Of a DNA stretch of 15,053 nt, positions 6,286-12,593 are shown piece by piece. The stretch is from a bacterium (lineage in GTDB: Bacteria > Ratteibacteria > UBA8468): assembly GCA_030672255.1 (NCBI GenBank), contig DAOVGU010000242.1, positions 1-15,053 on the forward strand, written 5' to 3'. Each line of letters opens with the position of its first letter. Position 1 is the stretch's first letter. The position numbers and the translations under genes were made by a program. The notes under the pieces are model-generated. The model saw only the letters and a program-made list of their open reading frames with translations. It did not search any database and was not told the DNA's origin.

Positions 6286-6372
6286 GTCATTGCGAGGAGT
6301 GTAACGGTTGCGAGCCAAAGGCGAAGCAAACTCAGAGATTCCTCACTTCGTTCGGAACAGGCTCTGCAATCT
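6286..6372. repeat. Type D copy 3, degenerate at one end and inverted relative to the 14046 copy
   Basis: It begins GTCATTGCGAG (6286-6296), but its other end reads CTCTGCAATCT instead of CTCGCAATGAC. Read on the - strand it follows the right two thirds of the 14046-14169 element closely: GATTGC.GAGCCTGTTCCGA, GAGGAATCTC.GAGTTTGCTTCG, CTCGCAACCGTT.CACT.CCTCGCAA. It ends about 18 nt before the GTG start of the ATPase gene and leaves no room for a Shine-Dalgarno. Confidence 0.7.
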
Positions 6373-6389
6373 AATTTATCTTTGTTATT

Positions 6390-7961
6390 GTGAAATACAT
6401 AGAAATATTAAAAGAGAATAAGTCAATTTCTACCATTGATTTTGTTGATAAAACCTATGTCATTGGCAAGGACGTTTCCTGCGATATCGTTCTTGTCGGT
6501 GATAATATCTCTCCTACTCATGTTAGGTTGACCAAGGATAAAGATTCCATCCAGATATATAGTTTATCCCCCAAAGAAGACCTTCTTGTGAATGGAAGAC
6601 CCGTTACCTCTACTATTCTGAACTACCAGGATGTAGTTACGATAAAAGAATTTACGATTCGTTTTGTGGAAAAAGAAGATGTTGCTACAGCATCAGACAT
6701 CTCCCTGTTAAGACAGCAAATGCATGAAACTTTAATTGAGAAGATGGATTTAAAAAAAACCAAGATAGAGGAACTGGCAGACCAGGAACTGAGAAATAAA
6801 TGCAGTCGGGTTCTTGATGGAATTATTAAACAGGCTAACATACCTCCTGATATAAACCGGCAAAAACTCAAAAAAGATATTCTCGATGAAGCGTTAGCCC
6901 TGGGTCCCCTGCAAGACCTGCTCAGAAATGAAGAGGTGACTGAGATTATGGTTAATGCTAAGGATAAAATCTATGTGGAAAAGAAAGGAAAAATAGAATT
7001 AACCAATCTTTCCTTTACTTCAAATGAACATATTCAGAGAATTATCGGTAGGATTATAAATCCTATCGGTCGCAGGATAGACGAAAGCACTCCTATGGTT
7101 GATGCACGTTTGAAAGACGGGTCCAGAGTTAATGCGATTATACCTCCTCTGGCTTTGAAAGGTCCGAGTATCACCATCAGAAAGTTTTCCAAAAAGATGT
7201 TTTCCGATGACGACCTTATTCGTTTCGGAACATTAACCTCCGAAATAATGCAATTTTTAAATGTCTGCGTAAGAATAAAGAAAAATATCCTTGTATCCGG
7301 GGGTACCGGCACCGGAAAAACCTGTTTGCTTAACGTTCTTTCTTCGGCGATTCCCACAAATGAGCGCCTGATAACGATTGAGGATACAGCGGAATTGAGA
7401 CTTCCTCACGAGAATCTTGTTTCCCTTGAATCCCGGCCCCCGAATATTGAAGGCAAAGGAACGGTTAGCATACGAGATCTGGTAAAAAACTCTTTACGTA
7501 TGAGGCCGGATAGAATTGTTGTGGGGGAATGTCGTGGCGGGGAAACTCTGGATATGCTTCAGGCAATGAATACCGGACACGAAGGTTCTTTAACTACCGT
7601 CCATGCTAACTCAGCTAAGGATGCTCTGATACGTTTGGAGACGATGGTGATGATGGTGGGTATAGAGCTTCCTTCTTCAGTCGTAAAAAATCAAATAGCC
7701 TCGGCGATTAATATTATTGTGCAACTTTCTCGTTTTCAGGATGGGTCACGTAAGGTAATCTCTGTGAGCGAAACAAAGGGTATAATTGACGGAAAGATAA
7801 TTGTTGAAGATATATTTGTATTTAAACGCACCGGGACAAACCCTACCGGAAAAATTCTGGGAAAGTTTGTTCCTACAGGTTATATACCGGAATTTGTTGA
7901 TGAATTAGATAGAATAGGGATAAAGTTCTCCAAAGATATTCTTAAACAAAAAACATTTTGA
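6390..7961 (+). CDS. cpaF: Tad pilus assembly ATPase (CpaF/TadA family) with N-terminal FHA domain
   Basis: A 523-residue protein starting at GTG 6390, with no visible Shine-Dalgarno and no better in-frame start. Residues about 2-95 form an FHA-like domain (YVIGKDVSCDIVLV, ISPTHVRL at 40-47, LLVNGRPV). The usual phosphothreonine-binding Arg after IG is Lys27, while Ser41 and His44 of the S-x-x-H motif remain. Residues about 165-480 are the type II/IV secretion ATPase core: Walker A GGTGTGKT (304-311), Asp box TIEDTAEL (329-336), Walker B region RIVVGECRGGE (375-385) and His box TTVHANS (402-408). A cytosolic hexamer is expected to power Flp extrusion with TadB and TadC. The FHA fusion is a variant of the usual CpaF and may replace a docking function. 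Its stop overlaps the next start (TGATG). Confidence 0.93.
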   Translation: MKYIEILKENKSISTIDFVDKTYVIGKDVSCDIVLVGDNISPTHVRLTKDKDSIQIYSLSPKEDLLVNGRPVTSTILNYQDVVTIKEFTIRFVEKEDVATASDISLLRQQMHETLIEKMDLKKTKIEELADQELRNKCSRVLDGIIKQANIPPDINRQKLKKDILDEALALGPLQDLLRNEEVTEIMVNAKDKIYVEKKGKIELTNLSFTSNEHIQRIIGRIINPIGRRIDESTPMVDARLKDGSRVNAIIPPLALKGPSITIRKFSKKMFSDDDLIRFGTLTSEIMQFLNVCVRIKKNILVSGGTGTGKTCLLNVLSSAIPTNERLITIEDTAELRLPHENLVSLESRPPNIEGKGTVSIRDLVKNSLRMRPDRIVVGECRGGETLDMLQAMNTGHEGSLTTVHANSAKDALIRLETMVMMVGIELPSSVVKNQIASAINIIVQLSRFQDGSRKVISVSETKGIIDGKIIVEDIFVFKRTGTNPTGKILGKFVPTGYIPEFVDELDRIGIKFSKDILKQKTF

Positions 7962-8818
7962 TGTTTATCTTTTACTTATTTGTTCTAATTTTTTTCTTTA
8001 TTTCCTTTACTATCTTTTTCTCTTTGAACATAATCTTCCTGATAAAAAAATTTAGACGGTTAAAGGAACTCTATTTCGCTGACTCAGGCCATCTCTTGGA
8101 ACAACTCATCTATTTTTTGAGCATCGAGAAAAGATTGTATTCCTTGAATGCTATATTTGCCTTGATCTTTGGTGCCTTTGGTTTTTATGCGAAATTGGGT
8201 TTAGCCGGTCTTATCCTGGGAGTGATTATTGGCTGGATGCTTCCTGCCTCTCTTCTCCAGGTTTACCGCAGGAAACGACTTCAGAAGATAAACGACCAAC
8301 TGATTATTGCCACTGAACTTATTGGCAGTGGTATGCGGGCTGGTCAGACCCTGGTTCAGGCTATTGAATCTTCCGGTGAGGTTGTAACGCACCCTATCTC
8401 CCAGGAAATCAGGATTATTATCCGACAGATAAGAATGGGTATATCTGTGGAGAAGGCATTAAAAGATTTTGCTGTGCGCGTCCCTTTGGATGATATAAAG
8501 TTTACCTCTTCCTCAATGGTTATTTCCTTAAAAACCGGCGCAGACCTACCCCTGATGCTTGGAAAAATTTCCGATACTATCAGAGAACGCAATTCCATAC
8601 GCGGAAAGATAAATACCTTAACCGTTCAGGGTAAAACCGAGGGATTCGTTGTTGGGCTGATGCCAATTCTCCTTGGTATCTTTATGTATTGGAGAGACCC
8701 GGAGTATATGAGTCCTCTGCTTAATACTTTTATCGGTAATTGTATTCTTGGATTTGCCGTGGTTATGGAAATACTTGCATTTTTTATTATTCGGAAAATT
8801 GTGAGCATTGAAATCTAA
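7961..8818 (+). CDS. tadB: Tad pilus inner-membrane platform protein TadB
   Basis: A 285-residue integral membrane protein. ATG 7961 overlaps the TGA of the ATPase gene by one base, implying translational coupling; an alternative TTG at 7958 is less likely. A very hydrophobic N-terminal segment (about residues 1-25) is followed by a charged patch (KKFRRLKEL), a transmembrane pair at about 60-95 (LIFGAFGFYAK, GLILGVIIGWMLPASLL), and a T2SSF/GspF domain at about 105-230 (LIIATELIGSGMRAGQTLVQ, DDIKFTSSSMVISLKTGADL). Two C-terminal membrane helices follow (FVVGLMPILLGIFMYW; CILGFAVVMEILAFFII). This is the standard TadB plan. It would form the rotor/platform above CpaF together with TadC. Confidence 0.9.
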   Translation: MFIFYLFVLIFFFISFTIFFSLNIIFLIKKFRRLKELYFADSGHLLEQLIYFLSIEKRLYSLNAIFALIFGAFGFYAKLGLAGLILGVIIGWMLPASLLQVYRRKRLQKINDQLIIATELIGSGMRAGQTLVQAIESSGEVVTHPISQEIRIIIRQIRMGISVEKALKDFAVRVPLDDIKFTSSSMVISLKTGADLPLMLGKISDTIRERNSIRGKINTLTVQGKTEGFVVGLMPILLGIFMYWRDPEYMSPLLNTFIGNCILGFAVVMEILAFFIIRKIVSIEI

Positions 8819-8844
8819 GAAAGGTGAAGAGGATTAGAGGAAAA

Positions 8845-9024
8845 GTAAGTCCTCAGTGAAGTACGTTTCAGATTGTCATTGCGAGGGATTTATCCCGAAG
8901 CAATCCGCGAAGCGTTGCGAACGAAGTGAAGCAATCTCATCTCTTCAGAGAAGTAAGAGATTGCCACGCTGTTCCTTCGTTTCACTCAGGACGCTCGCAA
9001 TGACGTGGTTAGCTGAATATTTAC
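8845..9024. repeat. Type D element (copy 4) inside degenerate type C outer arms
   Basis: The inner element has perfect 11-bp ends GTCATTGCGAG (8875-8885) and CTCGCAATGAC (8994-9004). Outside it, GTAAGTCCTCAGTGAAG at 8845-8861 and GTTAGCTGAATATTTAC at 9008-9024 resemble the two 16-bp arms of the element at 4106-4218, though mismatched to each other. The element fills the 213-bp gap between tadB and tadC, and its right end lies only 7 nt before the tadC ATG. Confidence 0.75.
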
Positions 9025-9031
9025 GAGAAAA

Positions 9032-9916
9032 ATGATAAATGTTTTTGAATTTATTCCATTACTTTGGGTATTTGTGGCCGTGATGTTGTTCTCTTTTCTT
9101 CTGTTGAATTTAGTGATGCATACCAAAAGAGAAGAAAAAATGTCTGAATACGAAAAGGTGAGAGCAAAATCACCCATCGGAAAACTTAAACCCCTGCTTG
9201 AAGCAATTGTCGGGGTTAATAGAAAAAATAAGTTCCTGTCATCTCAAGTGAAGAGAAATCAAAACAGATGGAATAAACTTTTAACGAATGCCGGTTCTCC
9301 CGGCAATCTGCGCCCGGAGGATTTTTTTGCTCTTAAGCAATTAGCACCTTTGGTTGTGGTTCTTTTTCTTTTATTGTTTGGTGTGCGTCATTTAGGCATT
9401 TATTTAATCTTAGCGGTATTTGCTTGTTTTCTTCCCGACATCTGGCTTAATGATTGTGTGAAAAAACGGCAAAGAGCCATTGCCCATGCTTTACCCGATT
9501 CGCTGGATACTTTTACCTTGATGGTTAGTGCGGGACTTGATTTTGGAGAGGCAATTAACATCTATATTCAACAGAATAAAAAAGGTCCATTTATAGAGGA
9601 GTTCTATCTTTTTCAGAATGAAATGAAATTGGGGAAGAGTCGTGTTGACGCATTGGAAGGTATGGCGTCCCGAATTGATTATGTCCCTTTTTCCAATTTT
9701 ACCACTGCCGTGGTTCAGGCGGAGAAAACGGGTGTATCTTTAGCGGAAACATTACAAAAACAATCCGATGATTTAAGAAAAAAGCGTTTTCAACTTGCTG
9801 ATGAAATGGGGCATAAAGCACCGGTGAAGATGATCTTTCCTATGGTTTTGTTAATTTTCCCGATTATATTCGTTATTCTCTTTGCTCCTGTGGCATTAAA
9901 ATATTTTGTTAAGTGA
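9032..9916 (+). CDS. tadC: Tad pilus inner-membrane platform protein TadC
   Basis: A 294-residue membrane protein with the TadC plan: an N-terminal helix at about 5-29 (IPLLWVFVAVMLFSFLLLNL), a basic cytosolic stretch, a pair of helices at about 105-140 (PLVVVLFLLLFGVRHLG; LILAVFACFLP), a T2SSF domain at about 150-265 (RAIAHALPDSLDTFTLMVSA, GLDFGEAINIYI, VPFSNFTTAVVQAEKTGVSL), and a C-terminal helix at about 270-290 (MIFPMVLLIFPIIFVILFAP). It pairs with TadB. TadB and TadC are usually adjacent and close; here they are separated by 213 bp filled with a repeat element. Only a weak purine stretch (GAGAAAA) precedes ATG 9032. Confidence 0.92.
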   Translation: MINVFEFIPLLWVFVAVMLFSFLLLNLVMHTKREEKMSEYEKVRAKSPIGKLKPLLEAIVGVNRKNKFLSSQVKRNQNRWNKLLTNAGSPGNLRPEDFFALKQLAPLVVVLFLLLFGVRHLGIYLILAVFACFLPDIWLNDCVKKRQRAIAHALPDSLDTFTLMVSAGLDFGEAINIYIQQNKKGPFIEEFYLFQNEMKLGKSRVDALEGMASRIDYVPFSNFTTAVVQAEKTGVSLAETLQKQSDDLRKKRFQLADEMGHKAPVKMIFPMVLLIFPIIFVILFAPVALKYFVK

Positions 9917-9938
9917 TAGATGCAGGAGTGCAGGAATT

Positions 9939-9999
9939 TCCTCTCCCCCTCTCTTCTATCCTCCCCCTCAAGGGGGGAGGAAGTAGGTGGGGGTAGAAA
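9939..9999. repeat. C-rich/G-rich inverted repeat, type A copy 2
   Basis: A stem CCTCCCC/GGGGAGG with centre CTCAAGG at 9960-9980, flanked outside by CTCTCCCCCTC and GGTGGGGGTAG arms. It is related to 2560-2610. It fills most of the 104-bp gap after tadC; the remaining bases before ATG 10021 show no Shine-Dalgarno. Confidence 0.75.
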
Positions 10000-10020
10000 G
10001 TTCGCATAAGTTCAGAAAAA

Positions 10021-10836
10021 ATGGCAGAGTTAGCTAAGATTGCAGTTATTACCGGCAGAAATGCAGGAAGGGAATATCCTATTGAAGACCGACTGGTTAT
10101 TGGGGCTGGTCGGAACTGTGACATTGTAATTTTAGGATTAAAAGGAGAGGCTCTCTCTATAGAAAAGATAAAAGGGGCCTATGTTTTGAAAAGTCTGACT
10201 GAGGAAAGAGTGGTAGTTTCAGAAGAAAGTGTGTTTGAAAAAATTCTTATCTTCGGTGACCGCATAAAATTGGGCGAAACCGAACTTGAGTTCAGAAAGG
10301 GAGTTTCGGAATTGGATATTAACCTTAGTGAAAGGAATAAAAACCTTTTAACGGTTATAATCTTTGTCCTTGCCTTTTTATCGCTAATTATTGCCTTTTG
10401 CAGTCAGAAAATTGCTCCGGTAAAGAAAAAAAAGCATGCGGAAATTGCCTCCACGAAAAGTCTCATTTCCAAACCGATTACTACCGAGGAAGCAAGATAT
10501 AGGTTTAATGTTGCCGAACATTATTATCAGGAAGGTAGATTGGATAGCGGTAATGCTTATCAATCTATAATTATCTGGAAAGGAATAGTTGAATCCTTGG
10601 AAAACAGGACACCAAAACCGCCAGTCTATCAAAGAGCGAAAGATAAATTAAGTGAAGCACAAAAGGAGCTTAACGAAAGGCTGAAATATCTAAAAAATAA
10701 TGCATTCGTTGCTTATAAATCGGGTCAGATGGACTATTCAAAGGATATCTTAAAAAGGATTATGCGCCTTGTTCCCGAGCCCGCAGATAAGGATTATATC
10801 TGGGCAAAACGCAAATTGATGGATGTGGAAAAATAA
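10021..10836 (+). CDS. FHA-like domain protein with one transmembrane helix and a helical, TPR-like C-terminal domain
   Basis: A 271-residue protein. Residues about 5-95 form an FHA-like fold (LVIGAGRNCDIVILG at 25-39, IFGDRIKLGETELEF). The phosphothreonine-binding Arg after IG is Ala29 and no S-R-x-H is visible, so classical phosphopeptide binding is doubtful. A single transmembrane helix covers about 109-127 (LLTVIIFVLAFLSLIIAF), followed by KKKKH. Residues about 150-271 are helical and TPR-like (ARYRFNVAEHYYQEGRLDSG; NAFVAYKSGQMDYSKDILKR). With a cytosolic N terminus the helical part would be outside the inner membrane, a layout like the YscD/PrgH ring proteins of type III secretion. The position between tadC and cpaB argues for a structural or adaptor role in the pilus machine. 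No Shine-Dalgarno is seen. Confidence 0.8.
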   Translation: MAELAKIAVITGRNAGREYPIEDRLVIGAGRNCDIVILGLKGEALSIEKIKGAYVLKSLTEERVVVSEESVFEKILIFGDRIKLGETELEFRKGVSELDINLSERNKNLLTVIIFVLAFLSLIIAFCSQKIAPVKKKKHAEIASTKSLISKPITTEEARYRFNVAEHYYQEGRLDSGNAYQSIIIWKGIVESLENRTPKPPVYQRAKDKLSEAQKELNERLKYLKNNAFVAYKSGQMDYSKDILKRIMRLVPEPADKDYIWAKRKLMDVEK

Positions 10837-10858
10837 TAAAAAATGATGGGAGAAAGAA

Positions 10859-11773
10859 ATGGCAAAAAATAAACTTTTTAAAAGTAATTATCTAAGAGCT
10901 CTTTTTGTTTCTATATTATTAGCTGTTTTTGCAACAATTCTTGTGCATCTATATATGAAGAAATATATCTGTCTTGTAACCGGCGGAGAGAAAGTTTCTG
11001 TTCTCACTCCGGTCAAGAGTATCCCCAAAGGTGCAACGATAACCGATGACATGCTAAAGATTCATCTGGTGCCCGTAAACTACGTTCCCGGAAATGCGAT
11101 AAAACCTGATTACAAGAACTACCTTCTGGGACAAAAAACAGCTTTTGATATCAATCGCGGAGGCTATATTCTATGGACGGATATCGCCATCGAGAAAAAG
11201 GTAACTCTCTCCCAGACATTGCTCTTTGGTGAACGAGCGGTAACGATACGTATAGATGACGTGAGTGGAATTAACGGTCTTATTGAACCAGGGGATAGCG
11301 TTGATATATTAGCGAGTCTTGATGTACCGGGGAAAGATTATAGTAGCACAAAATCTCTCACCAAAGTTCTTCTTCAAGATGTGATTGTCCTGGCGGTAGG
11401 CAATCGGACCGTACCCTATAGTTATGCGTCTGGTTTAGCAAAGCCTAAAGGCTTTATTCAGGGAGTGGGGCAAGAGACTCTTTCTACTGGAGCTTCTACC
11501 ATCACGTTAAAGCTTAAGCCCGAAGAGGCTTTGATACTTACCTTTGCCGAAGAGAAGGGAAGACTGAGGCTTATTTTGCGGAGCAGGGAAGACGTTGGAT
11601 TTGAAAGAGTGAAGGATGTAACCTTTAAAAGGCTTCTTGAGTTTGATGCTAAGGAGTCTTCCGCGAAGCGTCGATTTTTACCTAAAAAAGAGAGATACGG
11701 ATATCCGGTTATATATGTTGAAGGTAAAAAGCAAATAGATGAACTTAAGAAAAAATTGGAAAAAGAAAAGTAG
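10859..11773 (+). CDS. cpaB: Tad pilus assembly protein CpaB/RcpC
   Basis: A 304-residue protein with a good Shine-Dalgarno (GGGAG at 10848-10852, 6 nt before the ATG). An N-terminal membrane anchor covers about 12-33 (LRALFVSILLAVFATILVHL), followed by a periplasmic SAF domain (about 47-110: VSVLTPVKSIPKGATITDDM, then LGQKTAFDINRGGYIL) and the CpaB/RcpC domain, with RAVTIRIDDVSG followed by LIEPGDSVDIL at about 126-150 and a C-terminal strand region ITLKLKPEEALILTFAEE. It is thought to support secretin assembly between the membranes. The tail is basic and coiled-coil-like (KKQIDELKKKLEKEK). The stop codon TAG lies inside a repeat (GTAGGGG), and the last 35 bases overlap the next ORF. Confidence 0.92.
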   Translation: MAKNKLFKSNYLRALFVSILLAVFATILVHLYMKKYICLVTGGEKVSVLTPVKSIPKGATITDDMLKIHLVPVNYVPGNAIKPDYKNYLLGQKTAFDINRGGYILWTDIAIEKKVTLSQTLLFGERAVTIRIDDVSGINGLIEPGDSVDILASLDVPGKDYSSTKSLTKVLLQDVIVLAVGNRTVPYSYASGLAKPKGFIQGVGQETLSTGASTITLKLKPEEALILTFAEEKGRLRLILRSREDVGFERVKDVTFKRLLEFDAKESSAKRRFLPKKERYGYPVIYVEGKKQIDELKKKLEKEK

Positions 11774-11987
11774 GGGTTCGATTCCTGAACCTGGCCAGGA
11801 ACAGGTTTATCAAACCCGCAACGCTAAAATTTCCCTAAACAAACGTGGCCAAGCTCTTATTGAATATGCATTGCTTATGGTTGTTTTTGTCATCATTCTG
11901 ACTACCGTTGTCTATTATGTTAACCAAGGATATCAAGGGGCATTTAACAACTTCGTCAACATCTTTAAGAGACCCTATACGTATTAA
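11739..11987 (+). CDS. Second Flp-type prepilin with an unusually long, repeat-containing leader
   Basis: An 82-residue ORF. The mature pilin is clear: KRG|QALIEYALL with cleavage expected after Gly37, Glu42 and Tyr43 as the +5/+6 pair, and one hydrophobic helix (LLMVVFVIILTTVVYYV), giving 45 mature residues like Flp. The leader of 37 residues is about three times that of the first Flp. The only ATG/GTG/TTG in frame is ATG 11739, inside cpaB (35-nt overlap), with at most a weak GAAGGT 13 nt or more upstream. Leader codons from about residue 12 to 26 lie in a repeat segment (11770-11817) shared with 12017-12040. A frameshift, a non-canonical start, or real translation with disposal of the leader are all possible. 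Probably a minor pilin. Confidence 0.75.
   Translation: MNLRKNWKKKSRGSIPEPGQEQVYQTRNAKISLNKRGQALIEYALLMVVFVIILTTVVYYVNQGYQGAFNNFVNIFKRPYTY
11770..11817. repeat. Repeat segment (GTAGGGG...TTTATCAAACCC) containing a near-palindromic insert
   Basis: GTAGGGGTTCGATT at 11770-11783 and TTTATCAAACCC at 11806-11817 match the two halves of 12017-12040 (GTAGGGGCTTGATTTATCAA...). Here they are separated by an insert of about 22 bp with dyad character (CCTG-AA-CCTGG-CCAGG-AA-CAGG). It includes the cpaB stop codon and is read in frame as leader codons of the second Flp-type prepilin. Confidence 0.65.
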
Positions 11988-11997
11988 AATAAGTTCA

Positions 11998-12540
11998 TTG
12001 TATAGGAATTTCCTATGTAGGGGCTTGATTTATCAAACCCGAGCAAAGCAAGCTTTGCCACTACATAACCCCGTATTAAATACGGGGGTAGTTGCCGTCC
12101 CTGCGGAAGCAGGGATTACTCGGCTAAGTTCTCAATCCGGGCAGGCACTGGTTGAAATGTCCTTTGTTATCTTCATGTTTTTTGCTTTTATCTTCTTTAC
12201 CCTTCATTTGACCCTTCTGAGCAATGCCAAATCAACCCTTAATTTAGCTACCTATTCTGCCTGCCGTGAATGTATTGTAACGAAGGGAAACAAAGGTAAA
12301 GTGGGAGCTGCCGCCGAAGCATTTCTCAACGCAATCCGGGAAGACCTTGATGCAAAACAGGGTTGTTATGAAATAAAATATGATTCCGACCCATCCCATT
12401 TAGCCTTTGGCGATAAGGTGAAACTTACCATGACCATCTATTACAAACCAATGCCGATTCCCTTGATGAAGCAGTTTTACCGTTTAACTTCAACGAAGAG
12501 TATTGCTTTAACCTCTTCCTGCGGAATGACAATGGAGTAA
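11998..12540 (+). CDS. TadE/TadF-like pseudopilin; start uncertain, 5' region made of repeats
   Basis: The frame is open from ATG 11908, but that start overlaps the preceding pilin gene by 80 nt. In-frame TTG codons at 11998, 12025 or 12055 are alternatives; 11998 is listed as the longest without overlap. No Shine-Dalgarno is seen for any. The sure part starts at SGQALVEMSFVIFMFFAFIF (Gly codon 12139-12141): a TadE-type motif with cleavage expected after Gly and Glu at +5, a hydrophobic helix of about 22 residues, and then roughly 100 periplasmic residues with Cys-x-x-Cys (ACREC) and one further Cys before YEIKYD. Codons upstream of the Gly are almost wholly hairpin repeats (12017-12119). It is likely a minor pseudopilin for Flp pilus assembly. 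Confidence 0.72.
   Translation: MYRNFLCRGLIYQTRAKQALPLHNPVLNTGVVAVPAEAGITRLSSQSGQALVEMSFVIFMFFAFIFFTLHLTLLSNAKSTLNLATYSACRECIVTKGNKGKVGAAAEAFLNAIREDLDAKQGCYEIKYDSDPSHLAFGDKVKLTMTIYYKPMPIPLMKQFYRLTSTKSIALTSSCGMTME
12017..12119. repeat. Composite of short hairpins (types E and B) inside the 5' end of the TadE-like gene
   Basis: In order: GTAGGGGCTTGATTTATCAA...CCC (12017-12040); hairpin GCAAAGC-AA-GCTTTGC followed by CACTACAT (12043-12066); hairpin CCCCGTA-TTAAA-TACGGGG (12069-12087); half of a type B unit, CCCTGC-GGA-AGCAGGG, near 12099-12114. The first and last parts of the E unit (ATGTAG / CTACAT) are themselves inverted. The same kinds of modules recur at 13438-13527 in another order. Confidence 0.75.
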
Positions 12541-12545
12541 ATTAA

Positions 12546-12569
12546 CGCAGGCTAAAGACCTGCGACTAC
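12546..12569. repeat. Short hairpin followed by ACTAC (type E)
   Basis: CGCAGG/CCTGCG stem (12546-12551 with 12559-12564) followed by ACTAC at 12565-12569. It lies in the 53-bp gap between the two pseudopilin-like genes and is a stem variant of the hairpins at 3080, 12043 and 13438. Confidence 0.65.
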
Positions 12570-12593
12570 CGGAAATTCCATACAATAAAATAA

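Noticed and set aside
4106..9024. Autonomous insertion sequence as source of the repeats.
   Set aside because: No transposase ORF is present within or beside any element; only non-coding elements of about 20-180 bp are seen.
11773..11786. GGGGTTCGATTCCT resembles the T-arm of a tRNA.
   Set aside because: Upstream bases are cpaB coding sequence. There is no anticodon or D arm and no acceptor stem; it is part of a repeat shared with 12017-12040.
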